Origin: Georgenia sp.
GTDB taxonomy: Bacteria; Actinomycetota; Actinomycetes; Actinomycetales; Actinomycetaceae
Length of the DNA: 7,540 nt
Direction of reading: 5' to 3'
Assembly: GCA_027322565.1 (NCBI GenBank)
Contig: DAHVRG010000322.1
Location: forward strand, 1 to 7,540
Shown here one piece after another: positions 1-5,850 of the stretch. The position numbers and the translations under genes are program-made. Position 1 is the first letter of the stretch, and each line of letters opens with the position of its first letter. The notes beneath the pieces were generated by a model. The model ran no database searches and had not been told where the DNA came from. It was given only the letters and a program-made list of their open reading frames with translations.

Positions 1-2148
1 GGCAACTTCCCCGTGTTCAAGCGCAACCTGCGCCAGTGGATGATGCGGATCACCGCCTACGCCGACCGCCTGGTGGACGACCTGGACCACATCGACTGGC
101 CGGAGAAGGTCAAGGCGATGCAGCGTAACTGGATCGGCCGCTCCGAGGGCGCCGTCGTCCGCTTCGCGCTGCCCTCGCGGGTGAGCGCCGGTGAGGCCGA
201 GGGCGGGGCCACGGACCTCGCGCTGGAGGTCTTCACCACCCGGCCGGACACGCTGTTCGGCGCGACCTTCATGGTCGTCGCGCCCGAGCACCCACTCGTG
301 GACGACGCCGTCCCCGCCACCTGGCCCGCGGGCACGAAGGAGTCGTGGACCGGCGGGTACGCCACCCCGGCCGAGGCGGTCGCCGCCTACCGCGCCCAGG
401 CCGCGGCCAAGACCGAGGCCGAGCGCCAGGAGGACGGGCGCGCCAAGACCGGCGTCTTCACCGGTGCCTTCGCCACCAACCCGGCCAACGGCAAGCAGGT
501 CCCCGTCTTCGTCGCCGACTACGTGCTCATGGGCTACGGCACCGGCGCCATCATGGCGGTCCCGGCCGAGGACGAGCGCGACCACGAGTTCGCCCGGACC
601 TACGACCTGGAGATCGTCCGCACCGTCCAGCCGCCCGCGGACTTCGAGGGCGGTGCCTGGACGGGCGACGGCGCGACGATCAACTCCGCCAACGACGAGA
701 TCTCCCTCGACGGCCTGCCCACCGACGAGGCCAAGGCGCTCATCACCCGGTGGCTGGAGTCCAAGGGACTGGGCGAGGCCCGGACGACCTACCGACTGCG
801 CGACTGGCTCTTCTCCCGCCAGCGGTACTGGGGCGAGCCGTTCCCCGTCGTCTACGACGAGGCGGGCCGGGTCCACGCCCTGCCCGAGGAGATGCTCCCC
901 GTCGACCTGCCCGAGGTGCCGGACTACTCGCCGCGGACCTTCGACCCCGACGACGCGACCTCCTCACCGGAGCCCCCGCTGGGCCGTGCCGAGGACTGGG
1001 TGACCGTCGAACTCGACCTGGGCGACGGCCCGAAGACCTACCGCCGCGACACCAACACCATGCCCAACTGGGCGGGTTCGTGCTGGTACGAGCTGCGCTA
1101 CCTCGACCCGCACAACGAGGAGCGCCTCGTCGACCCGGCCAACGAGCAGTACTGGATGGGTCCGCGCGAGGGCAAGCCGTGCGGGGGCGCCGACCTGTAC
1201 GTCGGTGGCGTCGAGCACGCCGTGCTGCACCTGCTGTACGCCCGCTTCTGGCACAAGGTGCTCTTCGACCTCGGGCACGTCGCCAGCTCCGAGCCCTTCC
1301 ACAAGCTCTTCAACCAGGGCTACATCCAGGCCTACGCCTTCGCCGACGCCCGCGGGCAGTACGTGCCCGCCGAGGAGGTCGAGGAGGTCCCGGCCGCGGA
1401 CGGCTCCGGTGACGTGACCTACCGCTGGCAGGGCCAGCAGGTCTTCCGCGAGTACGGGAAGATGGGCAAGTCCCTGAAGAACATCGTCACGCCGGACGAG
1501 ATGTACGAGGCCTACGGCGCCGACACCTTCCGCGTGTACGAGATGTCGATGGGGCCGCTGGACGACTCCCGCCCGTGGGACACGCGCGCCGTCGTCGGCT
1601 CCCAGCGGTTCCTCCAGCGGCTGTGGCGCAACGTCGTCGACGAGCACACCGGTGAGCTGCTCGTCACCGACGACCCCGCCGACGAGGAGACCCGCCGGCT
1701 GGTCGCCAAGACCGTCGACGAGGTCGAGACGGAGATGTCGGCGATGCGGATCAACACCGCCATCGCCCGGCTCATCGTGCTCAACAACCACCTCACCGGC
1801 CTGGAGCGCACGCCCCGTGAGGCGGTCGAGCCGCTGCTGCTCATGCTGGCCCCGATCGCCCCGCACATCTCCGAGGAGCTGTGGCGGCGGCTGGGGCACG
1901 AGGAGTCGCTGACCTACGAGCCCTTCCCGGAGGCGGACCCGGAGCTGCTCGTGGAGGACACGGTGACCTGCGTCGTCCAGGTCGCGGGCAAGCTGCGCGA
2001 CAAGCTCGAGGTCCCGGTGTCGATCGACGCGGCCGAGCTCGAGCGGCTCGCGCTGGAGACCGCCGGCGTCAAGCGGGCGCTGGGGGACCGCGAGGTCCGC
2101 AAGGTCATCGTGCGCGCGCCGCGGCTGGTCAACGTCGTGCCGGCCTGA
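1..2148 (+). CDS. leuS: Leucyl-tRNA synthetase, C-terminal 715 residues (5' end cut by window)
   Basis: Class I aminoacyl-tRNA synthetase that charges tRNA-Leu with leucine in the cytoplasm and hydrolyses mischarged tRNA. The frame is open from base 1 with no start codon, so the N-terminal part with the HIGH motif (roughly 240 residues of a ~950-residue actinobacterial enzyme) lies outside the window. Residues are counted from base 1. The CP1 editing domain follows WIGRSEG; it has the threonine-rich motif TTRPDT (79-84) and [18 protein letters not shown] (from 180), where Asp194 matches the conserved editing aspartate. The catalytic core resumes with [11 protein letters not shown] (from 360) and [18 protein letters not shown] (from 402). 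The KMSKS loop reads KMGKS (487-491), a form I associate with actinobacterial LeuRS, so I do not regard it as damage. The anticodon-binding helical domain and C-terminal tail follow, ending intact in TGA. No frameshift is seen. Identification is secure. Confidence 0.98.
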   Translation, partial: GNFPVFKRNLRQWMMRITAYADRLVDDLDHIDWPEKVKAMQRNWIGRSEGAVVRFALPSRVSAGEAEGGATDLALEVFTTRPDTLFGATFMVVAPEHPLVDDAVPATWPAGTKESWTGGYATPAEAVAAYRAQAAAKTEAERQEDGRAKTGVFTGAFATNPANGKQVPVFVADYVLMGYGTGAIMAVPAEDERDHEFARTYDLEIVRTVQPPADFEGGAWTGDGATINSANDEISLDGLPTDEAKALITRWLESKGLGEARTTYRLRDWLFSRQRYWGEPFPVVYDEAGRVHALPEEMLPVDLPEVPDYSPRTFDPDDATSSPEPPLGRAEDWVTVELDLGDGPKTYRRDTNTMPNWAGSCWYELRYLDPHNEERLVDPANEQYWMGPREGKPCGGADLYVGGVEHAVLHLLYARFWHKVLFDLGHVASSEPFHKLFNQGYIQAYAFADARGQYVPAEEVEEVPAADGSGDVTYRWQGQQVFREYGKMGKSLKNIVTPDEMYEAYGADTFRVYEMSMGPLDDSRPWDTRAVVGSQRFLQRLWRNVVDEHTGELLVTDDPADEETRRLVAKTVDEVETEMSAMRINTAIARLIVLNNHLTGLERTPREAVEPLLLMLAPIAPHISEELWRRLGHEESLTYEPFPEADPELLVEDTVTCVVQVAGKLRDKLEVPVSIDAAELERLALETAGVKRALGDREVRKVIVRAPRLVNVVPA

Positions 2149-2193
2149 CGCCGCCTTCAGGGGCGCCCGCCTCCCTTCGGGGGCGAGCTCGTA

Positions 2194-2229
2194 CCGACAG
2201 CCCACCTCCTGCAGGAGGTGGGCTGTCGG
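2194..2229 (+). terminator. Perfect 36-nt palindrome, probable leuS terminator
   Basis: Two perfect 17-nt arms, CCGACAGCCCACCTCCT (2194-2210) and its reverse complement (2213-2229), flank a GC centre, so the whole element is an uninterrupted palindrome starting 46 nt after the leuS stop. No T-tract follows, which is common for terminators in high-GC actinobacteria. A second hairpin, GCGTGTC (2229-2235) with GACACGC (2244-2250), abuts it. Position between leuS and the next promoter supports a transcript-end role. The symmetry means it could act on either strand. Confidence 0.8.
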
Positions 2230-2260
2230 CGTGTCCGGGGGCCGACACGCGCCGGCACAG

Positions 2261-2290
2261 TTGACACGTGAAGTTCGGCGCGGCTACGGT
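2261..2290 (+). promoter_or_regulatory. Sigma70-type promoter of the riboswitch transcript
   Basis: A consensus -35 TTGACA (2261-2266) is followed after 18 nt by the -10-like TACGGT (2285-2290). A start about 6-7 nt further on would fall at 2296-2298, exactly where the outer stem of the riboswitch begins (CAGGTT at 2297). Agreement between the hexamers and the predicted 5' end of the aptamer is the main support. The start site itself is inferred. Confidence 0.7.
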
Positions 2291-2296
2291 CAGCCT

Positions 2297-2419
2297 CAGG
2301 TTCAGAGCGCCAGTGCGCACCTCGTGTGCGCTAAGCCCCGGCTTGCTGGTCGGCAACCCGCCACGTGCGCTGGGTGCCCCGGGTGAAGACCTGGTCCCGC
2401 GGAGTGCGGGGCAACGCAG
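2297..2419 (+). promoter_or_regulatory. SAM-IV class riboswitch (S-adenosylmethionine-binding aptamer)
   Basis: Recognised from the SAM-IV core known in Streptomyces and mycobacteria: AAGCCCCGGCTTGCTGG (2333-2349), CGGCAACCC (2351-2359) and GGGTGCCCCGGGTGAAGACC (2372-2391). Pairings that can be drawn: outer stem P1, CAGGTT (2297-2302) with GACCTG (2388-2393); P2, GCCAG (2309-2313) with CTGGT (2346-2350); inner stem AAGC (2333-2336) with GCTT (2341-2344), whose loop CCCG (2337-2340) can pair with CGGG (2380-2383) as the SAM-type pseudoknot; P3, ACCC (2356-2359) with GGGT (2372-2375). The hairpin CCCGC/GCGGG (2396-2410) and GGCAACGCAG (2410-2419) correspond to the 3' elements that separate SAM-IV from SAM-I; TGCG (2366-2369) with CGCA (2415-2418) could be the second pseudoknot. 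An additional GC hairpin (2315-2331) sits inside P2. These RNAs bind SAM and lower expression of downstream sulfur-related genes. How binding is read out here is not evident. Confidence 0.9.
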
Positions 2420-2420
2420 T

Positions 2421-2435
2421 GCACCGAAGCGGTGC
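2421..2435 (+). promoter_or_regulatory. Hairpin between aptamer and leader ORF
   Basis: GCACCG (2421-2426) and CGGTGC (2430-2435) form a 6-bp stem with a 3-nt loop. It lies just after the aptamer and about 10 nt before the ribosome binding site of the leader ORF. It may be part of the aptamer's 3' module or of the expression platform. Its left arm GCAC (2421-2424) could instead pair with GTGC (2365-2368) in the P3 loop, giving a possible switch, but this is only base-pairing logic. Confidence 0.4.
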
Positions 2436-2457
2436 TGAGCACGAAGGAAGAACGGCG

Positions 2458-2547
2458 ATGACCACGCACCACAGCAGCCCCCGGCAGATCACCAGCCGCA
2501 GCGGCCGTTGCATGTGCATGTGGGCTCGCCCCTGTATGTCCGCCTGA
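2458..2547 (+). CDS. 29-residue Cys/Met-rich leader peptide
   Basis: A short ORF with ATG at 2458 and TGA at 2545-2547. The start is chosen because AAGGAAG (2444-2450 region) forms a good Shine-Dalgarno sequence at suitable spacing; an in-frame upstream ATG at 2365 would start inside the riboswitch and is unlikely. Residues 17-29 read RCMCMWARPCMSA: three Cys, three Met and one Trp in 13 codons, while the first 16 residues are Ser/Thr/His/Arg rich with neither Cys nor Met after the start. It looks like a regulatory leader rather than a functional protein. Cysteine-rich short ORFs that act as cysteine-responsive attenuators are known in mycobacteria, and the SAM aptamer immediately upstream fits a sulfur signal. 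The last Cys-Met codon pair (2533-2538) overlaps a hairpin arm. I do not recognise a named family; function is inference. Confidence 0.7.
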   Translation: MTTHHSSPRQITSRSGRCMCMWARPCMSA

Positions 2548-2554
2548 GACATAC
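2534..2554 (+). promoter_or_regulatory. Hairpin spanning the leader-ORF stop codon
   Basis: GTATGTC (2534-2540) and GACATAC (2548-2554) form a perfect 7-bp stem with loop CGCCTGA, whose last three bases are the stop codon of the leader ORF. The left arm contains part of the last Cys codon and the following Met codon. A ribosome finishing the peptide would open the stem, whereas one paused at the earlier Cys/Met codons (2509-2520) would leave it free to form. It is relatively AT-rich against the surrounding GC-rich background. Confidence 0.5.
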
Positions 2555-2704
2555 CCGCGATGCCTCCGCGCGTCCCGCGCCGACGCATCACCCCTGGGCC
2601 AGCCCCCGGACGCCGGTGAGTGACACACCGGGCGCCGGACCCGGCGGACCAGGTCCCCTTCCTTCGCGCGCCTCCGGCGCCGCTGACCCGAACGGTGTCC
2701 TGCC
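2555..2704 (+). promoter_or_regulatory. Structured untranslated stretch, possible attenuator
   Basis: About 150 nt separate the leader ORF from the monooxygenase gene with no convincing ORF. Inverted repeats present: CCGGTG (2613-2618) with CACCGG (2626-2631); GGCGCCGGA (2631-2639), perfectly complementary to TCCGGCGCC (2673-2681); CGCCG (2633-2637) with CGGCG (2642-2646); and GGACC (2637-2641) with GGTCC (2652-2656), followed by a C/T-rich run CCCCTTCCTT (2653-2662 region). Since 2631-2639 can pair with either of two partners, mutually exclusive folds are possible, as in attenuators. In very GC-rich DNA such pairings also occur by chance, so the call is tentative. Confidence 0.35.
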
Positions 2705-3667
2705 ATGCCCACTGCTTTCCTGCCGACCCGCACGACCGATACCACCTCGACCACCGCGACCATCGCCCTCGACCTCTCCGGGCTCGGCGCCCCCGAGCGC
2801 GACCGCGACGTCGCCACCGGCCTGCCCGCGGAGCAGGCCAACCTCGTCCGCCTCGCCGCCTACGCCCGGGCGGCCCACAAGGGGGGCGTCTCCTTCGTCA
2901 CCCTGGGCGAGCGGTTCCGTCTCCGCTCCGAGGCCGTCCCGCGACCCAACGCGTGGCTCGACCCCGTCGTGGCGGCCCGCCGGATCAGCCCGAGCGCCGG
3001 AGGGACCGGCCTGGTCCCGAGCGTGCAGCTCGGCCGCGCGGACACTGCCATCGCCGCCGAGCTCGCCCAGTTCAACCGCAAGAGCGGCTCGTGGCCGGGC
3101 CTCCAGGTCAACCGCGGCCACGGACGCGGCGTCACCGCGCTGCCTGAGCTCGGTGACCTGCTCGAGGACCTCATCCGCACGACGGCGGAGCGGTCCAGCC
3201 AGCGCCCGGCAGTCGTGCTGCCCTTCGAGGAGGAGGCGGAGCTGCCGGCGGCCGCCGAGCTCGCCGACGTCGTGCGGCTGCGGGAGTCCGACCTGGCCTG
3301 GGCCCGTGAGCTGCGCTACGCCGTGCGGTCCGCGGCCCGCGCCGCAGGCCGCCGCCCGGTCAAGGTGCTCGTCGACCTGCGTACGGTCATCGCCGCCGAC
3401 TACGAGTCCGCCCGCACCCGCGCCGACCTGCTGACCGACATCGCGGGCGGGGACGGCGCCTGGGCCGGGGCACTCGAGGCGGTCGGGACCGTGGGCGACG
3501 TCGTCACGACGATGGAGAAGTGGCTCGAAGCGGGCGCTGCCGACGGCTTCGTCGTGCTTCCCGGGTCCATCCCGGCCGACGTCTCCCGCCTCGTGCGGGG
3601 CATCATCCCGGCGCTACGAGCCCGCGGTCTCGTCGACGGCCCGGACCCGCACCCGGTCCAGGCGTGA
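2705..3667 (+). CDS. Short luciferase-like (LLM) flavin monooxygenase-type protein under riboswitch control
   Basis: A 320-residue protein resembling the bacterial-luciferase superfamily, NtaA/SnaA/DszA branch, whose members use FMNH2 and O2 on substrates such as aminopolycarboxylates or organosulfur compounds. The N-terminal part fits the TIM-barrel pattern: ARAAHKGGVSFVTLGERF (54-71), DPVVAARRISPSAGGTGLVP (86-105), then the stretch ending in NRKSGSWPGLQVN (124-136), which replaces the family's SGGR-GWN segment. The end matches well: VGTVGDVVTTMEKWLEAGAA (260-279), DGFVVLPGSIPADVSRLVRG (280-299) and IIPALRARGLV (300-310). The usual enzyme is ~430-460 residues; here about 100 residues are missing from the middle, and the family's glycine-rich QAGASEAG-type loop appears as LPFEEEAEL (172-180). 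FMN binding is therefore uncertain. ATG at 2705 is the first start after the leader; its Shine-Dalgarno is weak. It seems to be the only gene of its transcript. Fold family fairly sure; substrate unknown, sulfur link inferred from the riboswitch. Confidence 0.8.
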   Translation: MPTAFLPTRTTDTTSTTATIALDLSGLGAPERDRDVATGLPAEQANLVRLAAYARAAHKGGVSFVTLGERFRLRSEAVPRPNAWLDPVVAARRISPSAGGTGLVPSVQLGRADTAIAAELAQFNRKSGSWPGLQVNRGHGRGVTALPELGDLLEDLIRTTAERSSQRPAVVLPFEEEAELPAAAELADVVRLRESDLAWARELRYAVRSAARAAGRRPVKVLVDLRTVIAADYESARTRADLLTDIAGGDGAWAGALEAVGTVGDVVTTMEKWLEAGAADGFVVLPGSIPADVSRLVRGIIPALRARGLVDGPDPHPVQA

Positions 3668-3699
3668 GCCGGTACCACCCGGGCGCGTGACGGTCCCAC

Positions 3700-3744
3700 C
3701 GCGGCCGGCGGTCCCGCGCGAGACGGCGGGTGCCGCCGGCCGCG
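3700..3744 (+). terminator. Terminator-like hairpin after the monooxygenase gene
   Basis: CGCGGCCGGCGG (3700-3711) and CCGCCGGCCGCG (3733-3744) are perfect 12-bp inverted arms with a 21-nt loop, beginning 33 nt after the stop codon. There is no T-tract. It would separate the riboswitch-controlled transcript from the stress protein gene. Confidence 0.6.
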
Positions 3745-3781
3745 TGCCATGATGTGCCACCCGACCGGGTGAGGAGTGGCG
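3745..3781 (+). promoter_or_regulatory. Possible extended -10 and ribosome binding site of the stress protein gene
   Basis: TGC CATGAT (3745-3753) resembles an extended -10 element and would start a transcript near 3760; no good -35 is seen upstream because the terminator hairpin lies there. GAGGAG (3771-3776) is a strong Shine-Dalgarno 5 nt before ATG 3782. A small hairpin CACCC/GGGTG (3758-3771) sits directly before it and could serve as an operator or limit ribosome access. The RBS is solid; the promoter is weakly supported. Confidence 0.4.
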
Positions 3782-4666
3782 ATGAGCGAGCAGTTCCCCA
3801 CGGGCAGCGTGGTCGTCGGTACCGACGGCTCCGCGAACGCCGAGGTGGCCGTCGACTGGGCGGCCGAGGAGGCCGTGCGCCGCGGCGTCGGTCTCCACGT
3901 CCTGTACGCCTTCCCGTGGGTCTCCCGTGCCCGGGCGTGGGAGTTCGCGCCCCCGGCGGAGGCCGAGACCCAGGGCACGGCGCTCGTCCAGGCGGCCGCG
4001 GAGCGCGTCCGCGCCACTCACCCCGACCTGTCCGTCACCACCGAGGCAGGCGTCGAGGACCCGGCGGTCGCGCTCGTGGCGGCGTCGCGGCAGGCGGGTG
4101 CGGTCGTCGTCGGCCGTCGGGGCCTCGGGGGCGCCGAGGAGCTCCTGCTCGGTTCGGTGTCGCAGAAGGTCGCCGCCCACGCACGGTGCGCCGTCGTCGT
4201 GGTCAACGCGCGACCGACCGCCGGCCCGGACGCTCCCGTCGTCGTGGGCATGGACCCGGAGGACGGCGCCCCCGAGGCGATGGAGTACGCCTTCGCGGAG
4301 GCCAGGCGGCGCGGGACGCGGCTCGTCGTCGTCCAGGGGGCGCAGCACGACGCGGCGTTCCCCGAGTTCCCCGACGCGGGCATCTCTGCGCACTACGAGA
4401 GAGCGGCCGGCGAGGTCGCCCGGCTCACCGCCGAGCGGCTGGCGGAGTGGCGGCAGCGGTTCCCGGACGTCGAGGCCGAGCTGCGGCTCATGCGGGAGCG
4501 GCCGGTCCGCGCGCTCGTCCGGGCCGCCGAGGAGGCAAGCGTCGTCGTCGTGGGGAGCCGCGGCCGGGGCGGGCTCACCAGCATGCTGCTCGGCTCGGTG
4601 AGCCACGGGGTGGCCACCCGGGCACCGGTCGTCGTCATCGTCCGGGCGGAGCACGACAGGGGCTGA
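3782..4666 (+). CDS. Tandem-domain universal stress protein (UspA family)
   Basis: A 294-residue cytoplasmic protein with two UspA domains. Domain 1 (about 9-143) opens with SVVVGTDGSANAEVAVDWAA and has the ATP-binding signature G-2x-G-9x-G-S as GRRG (111-114) followed by GS (124-125). Domain 2 (about 152-288) opens with APVVVGMDPEDGAPEAMEYA and repeats the signature as GSRG (258-261) and GS (271-272). Both nucleotide-binding motifs are intact, so ATP binding is expected in both halves. This two-domain form is typical of actinobacterial Usp proteins, often linked to dormancy, hypoxia or starvation survival; the precise role here is not known. I chose ATG 3782 rather than GTG 3776 because the GTG overlaps the Shine-Dalgarno GAGGAG. 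Flanking hairpins suggest a single-gene transcript. No DosR-type palindrome was seen upstream. Confidence 0.95.
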   Translation: MSEQFPTGSVVVGTDGSANAEVAVDWAAEEAVRRGVGLHVLYAFPWVSRARAWEFAPPAEAETQGTALVQAAAERVRATHPDLSVTTEAGVEDPAVALVAASRQAGAVVVGRRGLGGAEELLLGSVSQKVAAHARCAVVVVNARPTAGPDAPVVVGMDPEDGAPEAMEYAFAEARRRGTRLVVVQGAQHDAAFPEFPDAGISAHYERAAGEVARLTAERLAEWRQRFPDVEAELRLMRERPVRALVRAAEEASVVVVGSRGRGGLTSMLLGSVSHGVATRAPVVVIVRAEHDRG

Positions 4667-4668
4667 CC

Positions 4669-4691
4669 GGGGCGGCCCCACGTGTCGCCCC
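4669..4691 (+). terminator. Weak terminator-like hairpin after the stress protein gene
   Basis: GGGGCG (4669-4674) can pair with CGCCCC (4686-4691) around an 11-nt loop, starting 2 nt after the stop codon. A competing fold pairs GGGG (4669-4672) with CCCC (4676-4679). There is no T-tract and the stem is short, so this is a modest candidate. Confidence 0.35.
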
Positions 4692-4724
4692 GCACCGCCG
4701 CCGGACAGGCTTCGGCGGTCCGGA

Positions 4725-4800
4725 GGTCCGCCGCCACGCTGCTCCCCATCCCGAACCGGCGGACCGGCGTCCCCGGGCCGCGGTACGTCCCGTCCGCCGG
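4725..4800 (+). repeat. Repeated GTCCGCCG elements upstream of comEA
   Basis: GGTCCGCCG occurs at 4725-4733, its exact reverse complement CGGCGGACC at 4757-4765, and GTCCGCCGG at 4792-4800, the latter complementary to CCGGCGGAC at 4756-4764. The central copy can thus pair with either neighbour. The spacing is about 32-36 nt centre to centre. This 160-nt gap before comEA holds no other feature that I can support. The repeats could be operator half-sites or alternative RNA hairpins, or simply chance in GC-rich DNA. Confidence 0.4.
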
Positions 4801-4815
4801 ACCCGACCCCCGCCG

Positions 4816-4828
4816 TACGGTCCGACCA
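4816..4828 (+). promoter_or_regulatory. Possible -10 element for a leaderless comEA transcript
   Basis: TACGGT (4816-4821), the same hexamer as in the riboswitch promoter, ends 6 nt before the comEA ATG, so transcription could start at or next to the ATG itself. No Shine-Dalgarno precedes the ATG, in keeping with leaderless translation, common in actinobacteria. A convincing -35 is not seen (TCCGCC at the expected place). Confidence 0.35.
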
Positions 4829-5850
4829 TGCGTGCGACGCGCCGGGGGAGGCCGGACTCCGCGGCTCGGCTCCGGGCACTGACCCGCCGGGCCTACACCG
4901 CGACGGCGGGACACCTCGACCTCGACGAGGGGCCCGAGCCGGACGACGCCGCCGGGCGGGAGTTCGACCGCATCGTCGGCGGCGAGCAGCCGGGGCCGCG
5001 GGAGAGCAGAGCGGGCCACCGGGCACCACCGGGGCGCCGGTGGGCAGTCTCGGGGCGGGCCGTCGTCGCGGTGCTCGCCGTCGTCGCTGCCCTCGCGGGT
5101 GCCGTGGTCGCGCGTGCGATCGCGCACGGGCCCTCCGACGCCGTGCCGGTGCCCCGGTTGGAAGCGTCCGCCGACGGCGGCCACGGCCAGGGCGATGCGC
5201 CCGACGCGGACGGCCGAGGCGACGGGACCACCTCACGGCCCGCCGCGTCCGCCGCCAGGGCGGCGGGCGACGGCGCGCCGCCGGGCGCCGAGGCAGCGCA
5301 CGCGACCGGCCCGGTGACTGACCCCGCTGACGGCCCACCGCCGCACGCTGGGCCGCCCGGTGCCGAGCAGCCGCACACGGGCGCCGTCGTCCATGTCGCG
5401 GGCGCGGTCGAGCGGCCGGGTGTCGTCGAGCTCCCGGCGGGCTCCCGCGTCGCCGCCGCCGTGGCGGCCGCCGGCGGGGCACTGGAGGACGCCGAGCTCT
5501 CCGCCGTGAACCTCGCCCGCCCGGTGGTCGACGGGGAGCAGGTGTACGTCCCGCGGGTGGGCGAGGTGGCGCCCGGCGCAGCCGCGGGCGCCGGTGGGCC
5601 GGGTGGCGTGGAAGCAACGGGTGGCCCGAGCACGTCGGGCGGCGGACCGGCGGACGCCGGTCTCGTCGACCTCAACACCGCCGACCTCGCGGCCCTCGAC
5701 ACGCTCCCCGGCGTCGGCCCGGCTATCGCCCAGCGCATCCTCCAGTGGCGGGAGACGAACGGCCCGTTCCACTCCGTCGACGAGCTCCTCGAGGTATCGG
5801 GGATCGGTCCGGCGACCCTGGAGCGACTCCGCGACCGGGTGCGGGTGTGA
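4828..5850 (+). CDS. comEA: ComEA, membrane-anchored DNA-binding competence protein
   Basis: A 340-residue DNA receptor that binds incoming double-stranded DNA outside the membrane and hands it to the ComEC channel. Order of parts: charged cytoplasmic N-terminus (1-75), one transmembrane helix AVVAVLAVVAALAGAVVARA (about 78-97), a long Pro/Ala/Gly-rich disordered linker (about 100-185), an SLBB domain starting VVHVAGAVERPGVVELPAGS (187-206) and ending near VDGEQVYVP (234-242), a second flexible Gly-rich linker, and a C-terminal helix-hairpin-helix pair: VDLNTADLAALDTLPGVGPA (280-299) and VSGIGPATLERL (323-334). The architecture matches actinobacterial ComEA, though the first linker is long. 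ATG 4828 was chosen because the frame upstream encodes only Arg/Pro-rich junk overlapping the stress protein. It overlaps comEC by 4 nt and is surely co-translated with it. Confidence 0.96.
   Translation: MRATRRGRPDSAARLRALTRRAYTATAGHLDLDEGPEPDDAAGREFDRIVGGEQPGPRESRAGHRAPPGRRWAVSGRAVVAVLAVVAALAGAVVARAIAHGPSDAVPVPRLEASADGGHGQGDAPDADGRGDGTTSRPAASAARAAGDGAPPGAEAAHATGPVTDPADGPPPHAGPPGAEQPHTGAVVHVAGAVERPGVVELPAGSRVAAAVAAAGGALEDAELSAVNLARPVVDGEQVYVPRVGEVAPGAAAGAGGPGGVEATGGPSTSGGGPADAGLVDLNTADLAALDTLPGVGPAIAQRILQWRETNGPFHSVDELLEVSGIGPATLERLRDRVRV

Noticed and set aside
1459..1473. KMGKS in place of KMSKS in LeuRS as a sign of a defective or second synthetase
   Set aside because: This variant is, as far as I recall, normal in actinobacterial LeuRS, and the rest of the enzyme is intact.
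964..2205. Antisense open frame of 413 codons opposite leuS
   Set aside because: Leu/Val/Arg/Gly-biased shadow of leuS; no family resemblance.
2365..2457. Longer version of the leader ORF from ATG 2365
   Set aside because: That start is inside the P3 region of the riboswitch, while ATG 2458 has its own ribosome binding site right after the structured RNA.
2560..2619. A 19-codon ORF (MPPRVPRRR...) after the leader peptide
   Set aside because: No Shine-Dalgarno and an Arg/Pro composition typical of random GC-rich frames.
3730..4827. Upstream extension of the comEA frame to 706 codons
   Set aside because: The extra 366 codons are Arg/Gly-rich and overlap the complete stress protein gene in another frame; ATG 4828 gives a normal ComEA.
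3614..5617. Very long antisense open frame (667 codons) opposite the stress protein and comEA genes
   Set aside because: Composition is Arg/Pro/Gly low-complexity with no recognisable domain, and it lies opposite two well-identified genes. It is the usual shadow frame of GC-rich coding DNA.
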